Shown here: piece after piece, positions 8,049-16,404 of the stretch
Position numbering within the stretch: the stretch's first letter is position 1
How the letters are laid out: each line of letters starts with the position of its first letter
DNA from: Amycolatopsis endophytica
GTDB lineage: Bacteria > Actinomycetota > Actinomycetes > Mycobacteriales > Pseudonocardiaceae
Direction: 5' to 3'
NCBI RefSeq assembly: GCF_013410405.1
Contig: NZ_JACCFK010000001.1
Location: 2,914,001 to 2,978,000, forward strand
Length of the DNA: 64,000 nucleotides
Notes under the pieces: model-generated
What the model was told of the DNA's origin: nothing
Seen by the model: the letters and a program-made list of their open reading frames with translations, nothing else
The model's database searches: none
Program-made: the position numbers and the translations under genes

Positions 8049-9106
8049 TTCGCACCCAGCGCGTCGATGAGGACCTGCTCCGGCACGGCACCGGCGGCGA
8101 ACCGGCCGTCGTCGGTGACCAGCGCGGTGACGACCTTGGTGGTGATCACGTAGCCGGTGCCGAACGCGCCGCTGACCGGCTTGCCGAACTGCGCCAGCAG
8201 GGCCTGCGGGTCGACGCTCTCCCCGCGGCCGTCCTGCTGCGGCTGGAGCGACTCGGCCGGGAAGGTTCCGGTGACGACGGTGTCCCAGCCGTCGCCGGTG
8301 GTCGTCAACGCGTCCTTGGCGGCCTCGCGGTCCGGCGTCTGCGCGGGCGCCTGCTCCTCGGTCACCTTCGCGCCCTGCGGCGGGGTGAACTGGAACTCGC
8401 TCGCGGGCTGCGGCGCGAACGCGATGTCGCTGAACGCCACCTGGAACGCGGGGTCGGCGGTGCCGTAGGTCATCACGGCCAGCCGCAGCGGGACCCGCTG
8501 CTCGGCGTCGACCGCGACGCGCACCTCACGCAGCAGCGTGCGCTCGGTCGGCTTCGGCGTCAGCACCATCTCGTAGGCCGCGCGGCCGGCGACGCGTGCC
8601 GTGCCCTCGACCGTCACCGTGCTGCTCTCCCGGACCTTCGCCAGCAGCTGCGTCGCGGCCGTGGCGGGGTCACTCACCTCGAACTCGCCGGACTGCTGCT
8701 GCAGCGCCTCGGCGGGCACCGTCAGTTTCGTCGCGGTGTTGTCGCTCGAGTCGTACGACCAGACCGTGTTCCCGTTGCGGACCACCGTCCGCTCGTTCGC
8801 GCCCTGCTCGACGGACAGTTTGCTGTTGCCGGCGCCGTCGCCCAGCACCCGCGCGCCGTCGATGTCGAGACTCGTGCCGTCCGGCAGGCTCGACACCGGC
8901 AGTCCCAGGTTGTTCTCGACGTCGACGGTGCCGTTCAGCGCCGGGGTCTTGGTGGTGAGCACCGACTGGACCAGTTCCTCGGCGCTGACCGGCGGCAGCT
9001 GCGGCGCTTCCCCCGCCGTCGCGGGCATCGCCAGCCAGGCGAGCCCGGCGACGCCCAGCGCGGAACCCGTGACCGCCGCGGTGATGGCCTTCGTCTTCGG
9101 CTGCAT
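8045..9106 (-). CDS. LolA-like / DUF2092-type secreted protein
   Basis: A 353-residue exported protein. The signal peptide spans about residues 1-31 (PATAGEAP). The mature protein has a beta-sheet pattern with RTVVRNGNTVWSYDSSDN and VRVAVDAEQRVPLRLAVMTYG, as in LolA/RseB/DUF2092 proteins that bind lipid-like ligands in a half-barrel. A Glu/Pro/Gln-rich linker near residue 260 precedes a less conserved C-terminal part. The start is the ATG with GGGAG upstream; a longer in-frame extension is not supported. It heads an operon with an ABC-2 exporter, so it may pass a hydrophobic substrate to or from the exporter. Divergent from a two-component system. Confidence 0.75.
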   Translation of the reverse strand: MQPKTKAITAAVTGSALGVAGLAWLAMPATAGEAPQLPPVSAEELVQSVLTTKTPALNGTVDVENNLGLPVSSLPDGTSLDIDGARVLGDGAGNSKLSVEQGANERTVVRNGNTVWSYDSSDNTATKLTVPAEALQQQSGEFEVSDPATAATQLLAKVRESSTVTVEGTARVAGRAAYEMVLTPKPTERTLLREVRVAVDAEQRVPLRLAVMTYGTADPAFQVAFSDIAFAPQPASEFQFTPPQGAKVTEEQAPAQTPDREAAKDALTTTGDGWDTVVTGTFPAESLQPQQDGRGESVDPQALLAQFGKPVSGAFGTGYVITTKVVTALVTDDGRFAAGAVPEQVLIDALGAK

Positions 9107-9172
9107 GTGTGTCTCCCTGTGTCGCGAGCACCAGTGTGCTCTTTCCCCGCCGTCAACACTCGCAACCGGCTC

Positions 9173-9209
9173 CTGAGATCGGCCTGAGATGCTGAGAGAC
9201 CGCTGAGAG
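9173..9209. promoter_or_regulatory. Four CTGAGA direct repeats in a divergent promoter region
   Basis: CTGAGA begins at 9173, 9184, 9192 and 9203. This gives two pairs, each with an 11-base period. That is one helical turn, the usual arrangement for OmpR/PhoB-family response regulators. The block lies between the LolA/ABC operon and the response regulator gene, so it is a good candidate binding site for that regulator acting on both units. Confidence 0.6.
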
Positions 9210-9249
9210 CGCGCGCCCGAGCAGGAAAAACCGGGCATGCTTGTCAACT

Positions 9250-9954
9250 GTGAACCCTCGGATCCTCGTGGTCGACGACGAGCCCGGTGTGCGGAAGGCG
9301 CTGCACCGCGGGCTGCGCGCGGAGGCCATGGACGTCGTCACCGCCCCGGACGGGCCCACCGGCCTGCGGCTGGCCCAGACCGGGTCGTTCGACGTGCTGC
9401 TGCTCGACATCATGCTGCCCGGCCTGTCCGGTTACCGGGTCCTGCAGGCGCTGCGCGCGCAGGGCGTCACGACGCCGGTCCTGCTGGTATCGGCCAAGGA
9501 CGGCGAGGTCGACCAGGCCGACGGGCTCGATCTGGGCGCCGACGGGTACCTGGTCAAGCCGTTCTCCTTCGTCGTGCTGGTCGCGCAGATCCGCGCGGTG
9601 CTGCGCCGGGCCTCGGCCGAGGGGACGCGCGGGCCGCTGCGCATCGGCGGGCTCGTGGTCGACCGCGCGACCCGCGAGGTGCGCTGGAACGAGGATCCGG
9701 TCGCGTTGAGCCCGCGTGAGTTCAGCCTGCTCGAAGTGCTGGTCGGACGGGCCGGGACGGTGGTCACCAAGGACGAGCTGCTGCGCGCGGTGTGGGGCGA
9801 CGAGCAGGCCGCGACCCGCAACGTGGTCGAGGTCTACGTCGGTTACGTGCGCCGCAAGCTCGACGCCGTCGGGGCGGGCGCGCTGGTGCGGACCGTGCGC
9901 GGACACGGCTACCTGGCCTCCGACGCGGCGCTGGACGAGGTCCTGCCCGGGTGA
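9250..9954 (+). CDS. OmpR/PhoB-family response regulator
   Basis: A 234-residue two-domain regulator. The receiver domain has the acidic pair D9-D10, phosphoacceptor D53 in LLLDIMLPG and K103 in LVKPF. The winged-helix DNA-binding domain (about 135-228) has SPREFSLLEVL and the C-terminal VRTVRGHGYLA. GTG is the likely start, since VNPRILVVDDEP fits the family N-terminus. No clear ribosome-binding site precedes it, so the mRNA may be leaderless. The kinase gene follows with a GTGA overlap. The divergent ABC exporter operon and the CTGAGA repeats suggest that this system controls the exporter. Confidence 0.9.
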   Translation: MNPRILVVDDEPGVRKALHRGLRAEAMDVVTAPDGPTGLRLAQTGSFDVLLLDIMLPGLSGYRVLQALRAQGVTTPVLLVSAKDGEVDQADGLDLGADGYLVKPFSFVVLVAQIRAVLRRASAEGTRGPLRIGGLVVDRATREVRWNEDPVALSPREFSLLEVLVGRAGTVVTKDELLRAVWGDEQAATRNVVEVYVGYVRRKLDAVGAGALVRTVRGHGYLASDAALDEVLPG

Positions 9955-11282
9955 GGTTCGTCCGACGGTGGTGGGAGCGCCGGTCCATGCAGTTCCGGAT
10001 CACGGTGCCTGCCGCCGCGGTCACGCTGGCGTTCCTGCTCGGTCTGGCGATCGTGGCCGGGCGGGGGCTCGGGCCGCTGCGGGACTCGTCGGTGGACACC
10101 GAGCTGACCGCAGCGCTGAACCCGGCGGCCGCCGTCGTCTCGGCCGGGCGGACGCCCGCGCAACCCGATGGGGTGACCCTGCGCGTGCTCGACACCGCCG
10201 GAACGCCTGTCGACGGCCGCGGGCCGACGGGGCTGGGGCCGGGTGACGTGCGTGCGCTCAAGGCTGGGCAGCAGGTCACGGTGTCGCGGATGCGGTGGCT
10301 GGGCTCGGTGGTGACCGCGCCGGACGGGCAACAGCGCCTCGTCGCGGCCGGGACCGGTCTGCTCGGACAGGACCTGACCGTCGAGAAGGCGGCGCGCTGG
10401 CTGCTCTTCGCGGCGGCCATCGGCGCGGTGCTCGCGGCCATCGCGACCTGGCTGGTGGTGCGGTTCGCGCTGCGGCGGGTGAGCCGGATGCGGCGGACGG
10501 TCCGGGCGTTGCCGACCGGGGAACGGCTGCCGTTGCCCGAGGCCGACGACGAGCTGCGCGCACTGGCCGCGGACTTCAACGCGCTGCTGTCGCGCCAAGA
10601 GGACATCAGCCGCAGGCTCCGGCGGTTCACCGGCGACGCCGCGCACGAGCTGCGGTCGCCGGTCGCGTCGATCCGCGTGCAGGCCGAGGTCGCGGTCGCC
10701 AACCCCGATCCGGAGCTGGCGCAGGAGACGCTGGCCGACATCCTCGAGGAGGCCGAGCGGCTCTCCGCGCTGCTGGACGGGCTGCTGACGCTGGCGCGCT
10801 CGGACGCCGGGGAACTTCCGCCCGCCGAAGCGGTCGAGCTGCTGACCGAGGCCCGCGCCGCCGCGGACCGGCTGCCGCCGGGATCGCCGCCCGTGCGTGT
10901 CACCGGTGTGGCCGGGCAGGTGTGGGCGCACGCGGCGCATTCCGAAGTGGAGCTGGTGCTGAACAACCTGCTGCGCAACGCGTGCCGGTACGCGTCCTCG
11001 CAGATCGTGGTTTCCGTGCTGCCGGGGCATTCGCGGGTGCGGCTGGTCGTCGACGACGACGGCCCCGGCATCCCGCCCGAGCACCGGGAGCGCGTGTTCG
11101 ACCGGTTCTACCGGGTCGGCGACGACCGGGCGCGCACGTCCGGCGGGACCGGCCTCGGGCTGGCGATGGTCGCCGAGACGGTGCGGCGACGTGGCGGCGC
11201 GGTCTCGGTGGGCGAGTCCCCCGAGGGCGGCGCCCGCTTCCAGGTCGTGTGGCGCGCGAGCGGTAACGTCTCCGGTTCGTGA
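9951..11282 (+). CDS. Sensor histidine kinase
   Basis: A 443-residue membrane kinase. Helix 1 covers about residues 17-37, an extracytoplasmic loop of about 110 residues follows, and helix 2 about 148-170. A HAMP-like segment (RRVSRMRRTVRALP) precedes the dimerisation domain, with phosphoacceptor His232 in GDAAHELRSPVAS. The ATPase domain has NNLLRNACRYA (N box), DDDGPGIPPEHR and GGTGLGLAMV. The GTG start overlaps the regulator's stop. An ATG 12 codons in is an alternative. Coupled to the preceding response regulator. The ligand is unknown, perhaps an envelope stress or a compound handled by the divergent exporter. Confidence 0.9.
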   Translation: MRFVRRWWERRSMQFRITVPAAAVTLAFLLGLAIVAGRGLGPLRDSSVDTELTAALNPAAAVVSAGRTPAQPDGVTLRVLDTAGTPVDGRGPTGLGPGDVRALKAGQQVTVSRMRWLGSVVTAPDGQQRLVAAGTGLLGQDLTVEKAARWLLFAAAIGAVLAAIATWLVVRFALRRVSRMRRTVRALPTGERLPLPEADDELRALAADFNALLSRQEDISRRLRRFTGDAAHELRSPVASIRVQAEVAVANPDPELAQETLADILEEAERLSALLDGLLTLARSDAGELPPAEAVELLTEARAAADRLPPGSPPVRVTGVAGQVWAHAAHSEVELVLNNLLRNACRYASSQIVVSVLPGHSRVRLVVDDDGPGIPPEHRERVFDRFYRVGDDRARTSGGTGLGLAMVAETVRRRGGAVSVGESPEGGARFQVVWRASGNVSGS

Positions 11283-11668
11283 GAGTGATCGTGGGAGCGG
11301 CCATCGTGCGGGGCGCATCCCTGCTCGCCCAGCAACGCGCCTACCCGCGCGAAGTCGCCGGACTGTGGGAGCTGCCCGGCGGCCGTGTCGAACCGGGCGA
11401 GTCCGAAGTGGACGCCCTGCGGCGCGAGTGCGTCGAGGAGCTCGGCGTCGAGGTCTCGGTCGGCGCGCGGGTGGGGCCCGACGTGCCGCTGCGGGCCGGC
11501 CTCGTGCTCCGCGTGTTCGCCGCCGCCCTGACCGACGAGCGCGCGCGGCCCGAGGCGCTGGACCACAAGGCGCTGCGGTGGCTCGACGAGGAGGGCCTGG
11601 ACGGCGTCGACTGGCTGCCTGCGGACCAGGAGCTGCTCCCGGCGCTGCGGCTGCTGCTGGCCCGATGA
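11279..11668 (+). CDS. NUDIX hydrolase (MutT-like)
   Basis: A 129-residue protein with a complete NUDIX box, GGRVEPGESEVDALRRECVEELGV (residues about 40-63 region), in which the REcvEE glutamates bind magnesium. The compact size and the WELPGGR lead-in resemble MutT-type 8-oxo-dGTP diphosphatases, which clean the nucleotide pool. Other nucleoside diphosphate substrates are possible. The GTG start overlaps the kinase stop by four bases, so it is co-transcribed with the two-component system although no functional link is obvious. Confidence 0.9.
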   Translation: MRVIVGAAIVRGASLLAQQRAYPREVAGLWELPGGRVEPGESEVDALRRECVEELGVEVSVGARVGPDVPLRAGLVLRVFAAALTDERARPEALDHKALRWLDEEGLDGVDWLPADQELLPALRLLLAR

Positions 11669-11670
11669 GG

Positions 11671-11699
11671 GTGTACACTCGACTGCTACGGGGGTACAC
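11671..11699 (+). promoter_or_regulatory. Inverted repeat upstream of toxin-antitoxin operon
   Basis: GTGTAC (11671-11676) and GTACAC (11694-11699) form an inverted repeat about 15 bases before the antitoxin ATG. The left arm extends to a self-complementary GTGTACAC. Antitoxins of this type autorepress by binding such palindromes over their own promoter, so this is the likely operator. Confidence 0.55.
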
Positions 11700-11714
11700 G
11701 AGAGTGGGACAGCC

Positions 11715-11975
11715 ATGGCGACGCATGGGACCAAGGACTACCGCCGCGACATGGCGGCGATCCACGAAGAGGTCGTCAGCACCGGTGAGGCGGCCATCAT
11801 CACCAAGGACGGCAAGCCGTACGTGAAGGTCGTGCCCGTCGGTGAGGAAGACGTTCTCGCGGAACTGCGCCGCAGGGGCGACATCGTGTGGCCGACGGCG
11901 GTCCGCGTCGAAGTAGAGCCGATCCACGCGGGGGCCGACGACACGACGGACGTGATCGCGGGCAGCCGCCGGTGA
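11715..11975 (+). CDS. Phd/YefM-type antitoxin
   Basis: An 86-residue protein. The N-terminal part (about residues 1-45: DMAAIHEEVVSTGEAAIITKDGKPYVKVVP) fits the Phd/YefM DNA-binding fold. In that fold the VSTGEAAIITKDGKP hairpin is the most recognisable feature. The acidic C-terminal tail should wrap the toxin and block its active site. The next gene encodes a PIN-domain protein and its GTG start overlaps this stop, the normal antitoxin-first order. An inverted repeat lies just upstream. Confidence 0.85.
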   Translation: MATHGTKDYRRDMAAIHEEVVSTGEAAIITKDGKPYVKVVPVGEEDVLAELRRRGDIVWPTAVRVEVEPIHAGADDTTDVIAGSRR

Positions 11976-12418
11976 TCCTCGTCGCGGACGCATCCTTCGC
12001 CGCGAAGGTGCTCCTCGACGAGCAGGGCAGCGACATCGCCCGGTGGTGGTGGCGCAACGACGACGCCACCTGGCTCGCCCCGGCGATCATCGCGGCCGAG
12101 GTCGAGGCCGCGTTCGGCGTGCACCACCGGCGGCACCCGAAGGACTTCGGCGCGCAGCGGCGCAAGCTCGCCTCGACCACCTGGGCCGCGATGCTCGACG
12201 GGATCGTGCTGCACAAGCTGGACCGGACGGTGACGGACGAGGCCGTGCGCCTGATCCAGGACCACGGCCCACTGCGCGGCGCCGACGCCTGCTACATCGC
12301 CGTCGCGGTCCTGCTGGCGCGTGAGCCCGGCGTCGATGTGGTGCTCGGTTCGTTCGACCACCAGCAGCGACGAGCCGCCCTGGAGGCGGGTGTGCCGCTC
12401 ACGAAACCACTGCCCTGA
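11972..12418 (+). CDS. vapC: PIN-domain ribonuclease toxin (VapC family)
   Basis: A 148-residue PIN-domain protein. The four acidic positions are visible: D6 in VADAS, a Glu in IIAAEVEAA (about 43), an Asp in LRGADACYIAVA (about 100) and an Asp in GSFDHQQRRAA (about 129). These bind magnesium for RNA cleavage, often of specific tRNAs. GTG overlaps the antitoxin stop. It ends about 15 bases before the end of the convergent trpS gene. Key residues are intact, so it should be active when freed from the antitoxin. Confidence 0.88.
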   Translation: MILVADASFAAKVLLDEQGSDIARWWWRNDDATWLAPAIIAAEVEAAFGVHHRRHPKDFGAQRRKLASTTWAAMLDGIVLHKLDRTVTDEAVRLIQDHGPLRGADACYIAVAVLLAREPGVDVVLGSFDHQQRRAALEAGVPLTKPLP

Positions 12419-12432
12419 GCGGCCATCCCGCG

Positions 12433-13398
12433 CTAGGTGCCCGCCCCGATCAACCGCATGGCGGAGTTCAGCCGGTGCTCGCCGCGCTCCGCCGCACGCG
12501 CCGCGCCCGCCTTGCGGACCCGGTCCAGCTCGCCCGGGTCCGCCAGCAGCTCGGCAGTTCGTTCGCGGATCGGGCGCAGGGTCTCGATCACCGCGTCCGC
12601 CACGGCCTCCTTCAACGCTCCGTAAGACGAGAACTCCGTGGCCAGGTCGGCGGGGCGGGCGTCCCGGCAGCCGGCCAGGATGTCCAGCAGGTTCGCGACC
12701 CCGGAGCGCTCCTCCGGCGCGTATGCGACCTCCGTGAAGGCATCCGTCACGGCGCGCCGCACCTTGCGGCGGATCAGGTCGGGCTCGTCGAGCACGAACA
12801 CCACGCCCGCCGCGTCCCGCGCCGATTTCGACATCTTCCGTGCCGGATCGGCCAGGTCGCGTACCCGCGCGCCGGTCGGCGGCAGCACCGGACGGGGCAC
12901 CGTGAACACCTCGCCGTAGGCGCCGTTGAACCGCCGCGCCAGCGCTCGCGCCAGCTCGACGTGCTGGTTCTGGTCCTCGCCCACCGGAACCTCGTCCGCG
13001 CCCTGCAGCAGGATGTCCGCCGCCATCAGCACCGGGTAGGTCAGCAGGCTCAGCCGCACGCCCGCCTGTCCGCTGCCCTTCTCCTTGAACTGGATCATCC
13101 GCGCGGCCTCGCCGTAGCTGCAGGTGCACTCCAGGACCCAGGTCAGCGCACTCAGCTCGCGCGCCAGATCCGACTGCACGAACACCTGTTCGGCCGGGAT
13201 CCCGGCCGCCACCAGCACGGCCAGCATCTCGCTCGTCCGCGCCCGCAGCCCGCCCGGGTTGTGGGTGGTCGTCATGGCGTGCAGGTCGGACACGAAGTAG
13301 AGGTCGCCGGGCCCGCCGTCGGAGGCCCAGCGCCGGATCGCGCCCAGGTGGTTGCCGAGGTGGGGGTGGCCGGACGGGGTGATCCCGGAGAGTCGCAT
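12433..13398 (-). CDS. trpS: Tryptophanyl-tRNA synthetase, attenuator-controlled
   Basis: A 321-residue class I synthetase. It carries the HIGH-type motif PSGHPHLGNHLGA (residues 8-20), the tryptophan-pocket region LTYPVLMAADILLQGADEVPVGEDQNQH, and the KMSKS signature in ARKMSKSA (about residue 200). It charges tRNA-Trp. ATG is the start, with GAGGAA six bases ahead; an in-frame upstream ATG would extend into the leader region. The 5' leader encodes a short peptide with tandem Trp codons followed by alternative hairpins, so expression should rise when charged tRNA-Trp is scarce. A similar arrangement is known for the auxiliary, indolmycin-resistant TrpRS1 of Streptomyces coelicolor. A second, unregulated trpS may therefore exist elsewhere. 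Confidence 0.92.
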   Translation of the reverse strand: MRLSGITPSGHPHLGNHLGAIRRWASDGGPGDLYFVSDLHAMTTTHNPGGLRARTSEMLAVLVAAGIPAEQVFVQSDLARELSALTWVLECTCSYGEAARMIQFKEKGSGQAGVRLSLLTYPVLMAADILLQGADEVPVGEDQNQHVELARALARRFNGAYGEVFTVPRPVLPPTGARVRDLADPARKMSKSARDAAGVVFVLDEPDLIRRKVRRAVTDAFTEVAYAPEERSGVANLLDILAGCRDARPADLATEFSSYGALKEAVADAVIETLRPIRERTAELLADPGELDRVRKAGAARAAERGEHRLNSAMRLIGAGT

Positions 13399-13447
13399 CG
13401 TGAGTTCCTCGAGGTCGGTGGCCACCCCGCCACGGCCCCGGGAACGA

Positions 13448-13475
13448 CGAAGGCCGCCTGCGCGGGCGGCCTTCG
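13448..13475 (-). terminator. trpS attenuator hairpin (3:4 terminator)
   Basis: On the minus strand CGAAGGCCGCC (13475-13465) pairs perfectly with GGCGGCCTTCG (13458-13448), an 11-bp stem with a six-base loop, followed by TCGTTCCC. It lies between the leader peptide and trpS. Its GCCGCC arm can instead pair with the GGCGGC (13512-13507) inside the leader coding region, which in turn can pair with GCCGCC (13522-13517) beside the Trp codons. This is the classical 1:2, 2:3 and 3:4 layout. Confidence 0.8.
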
Positions 13476-13488
13476 CGGGTGCTGGGTG

Positions 13489-13548
13489 TCAGCGCACGTC
13501 GGAGGAGCCGCCTGACGGCGGCCACCAGAACGTCACGATCGTGCGCAT
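13489..13548 (-). CDS. trp-type leader peptide upstream of trpS (19 aa)
   Basis: A 19-residue reading frame starts with ATG and contains two adjacent Trp codons (TGG TGG, at 13527-13522) at residues 8 and 9, then Pro-Pro. Tandem Trp in a peptide this short is the hallmark of ribosome-mediated attenuation. The stop falls just before the 3:4 hairpin. No strong ribosome-binding site is visible, so translation may be leaderless or weakly initiated; an ATG near the transcript start would fit. Its product is probably not itself functional. Confidence 0.82.
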   Translation of the reverse strand: MRTIVTFWWPPSGGSSDVR

Positions 13549-13696
13549 GCGGACAGCGTAGCACCCGCCCGAAAGCAATATTTCCATTACCTTCGGAAAA
13601 GCAATTCTTGAGAATGGTGTACTTCTGTCGCGCAAATTACAGGATCATGGCCGCGAAACATTTTCCGGGGGTCCTCGGCAGGTCTACCGTGAAGGT

Positions 13697-13996
13697 ATGT
13701 ACATCGTGCTGATCGACTACACGGCCCCGGTGGAAGAAGTCGACTACCACCTGGCCGACCACTCGAAATGGCTGGACCGGCACTTCCGGTCGGGCGAGTT
13801 CCTGACCGCGGGGCGGCGCACCCCGCATTCCGGTTGCGTGATCATCACTCGGCCGATGGCGCGAGTCAAACTCGAGGCGGTTCTGGCGTCGGACCCGCTA
13901 CGGGAACACCATCTGGCCCACTACGAGATCGTCGAATTCGGCGCCACCCGGACGGCGCCCGAGTTGCGCCTCGTGAACGAAGCGCTCGCCGTCTAG
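13697..13996 (+). CDS. YciI-like (YCII domain) protein
   Basis: A 99-residue single-domain protein with the ferredoxin-like YCII pattern: MYIVLIDYTAPVEEVD, then HLADHSKWLDRHFRSGEFLTAG containing the conserved His-Asp positions, and a C-terminal HLAHYEIVEF. The family is often of unknown substrate; some members act in aromatic or chloro-compound breakdown. ATG is chosen with GAAGG just upstream. It is convergent with a small minus-strand gene, overlapping its stop by four bases. The preceding 130 bases are relatively AT-rich and contain only its likely promoter. Confidence 0.85.
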   Translation: MYIVLIDYTAPVEEVDYHLADHSKWLDRHFRSGEFLTAGRRTPHSGCVIITRPMARVKLEAVLASDPLREHHLAHYEIVEFGATRTAPELRLVNEALAV

Positions 13997-14148
13997 GCAG
14001 CCTTCTTCAGGTCCGCCTTCGCCCGCTGCAGTGCGAGGACCGGGCACTTCTTGCAGCGCGGCTTCGACCGGCAGCACTTCTTCTTGACCTTGCCGGCCTT
14101 CATGAGCTTGCGGACCTTCTTGCGCGGGTCCGCGTCCTTCTTGCCCAC
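13993..14148 (-). CDS. Small Lys/Cys-rich basic protein (51 aa)
   Basis: A 51-residue protein starting at GTG, with GGAG eight bases upstream. It is extremely basic, with about 18 lysines and 6 arginines. It contains KKKCCRSKPRCKKCPVLAL, a Cys2...Cys...Cys cluster that could bind a metal. Similar short proteins recur in actinobacteria next to translation-related genes, as I recall. It is divergent from the translational GTPase typA, which suggests nucleic-acid or ribosome binding, but that is inference. Its stop overlaps the YciI gene stop. Too basic and cysteine-patterned to be a chance frame. Confidence 0.7.
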   Translation of the reverse strand: MGKKDADPRKKVRKLMKAGKVKKKCCRSKPRCKKCPVLALQRAKADLKKAA

Positions 14149-14311
14149 GCCACCAACTCCACGACTCCGGGGCCCGCCCTCAGGTTAGGTGGACCTCAGC
14201 GTTCACCTACCGTGTCCCTGGTCACAACGTGGTACGGGGTATCCTGATGGGGATCGCGTATGCCAGAGCGGGCCCGCGATTCATCCCTTCGAAATGTTCA
14301 GGAGCCCTCGC

Positions 14312-16207
<1,896 letters not shown>

Positions 16208-16222
16208 CCTTCTCGCGACCGG

Positions 16223-16253
16223 GGGGACGTCCATCACGGTGGGCGTCCCCTTT
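16223..16253 (+). terminator. Intrinsic terminator after typA
   Basis: A 10-bp stem with one G-T pair (16223-16232 with 16241-16250) is followed by TTT on the plus strand, about 15 bases after the typA stop. The 160 bases from here to the lpqW-like gene contain no other recognisable feature. Confidence 0.75.
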
Positions 16254-16404
16254 GTTCTGCCCAGCTGGAACCCGGCCACGCTTCGCGACGTCAACCCTTT
16301 GGCGGTACCTGATCCGGTGACGGCGGGTTCTCGCCGGTCTGGCAATCTCGGTGTCGCGGCTACAGGCCTTGTGACACCATCATGGGCTCATCAGGGGAGG
16401 CAGT

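Noticed and set aside
13398..13690. T-box riboswitch for trpS
   Set aside because: No T-box sequence or specifier loop structure is visible; the leader peptide with Trp codons explains regulation better.
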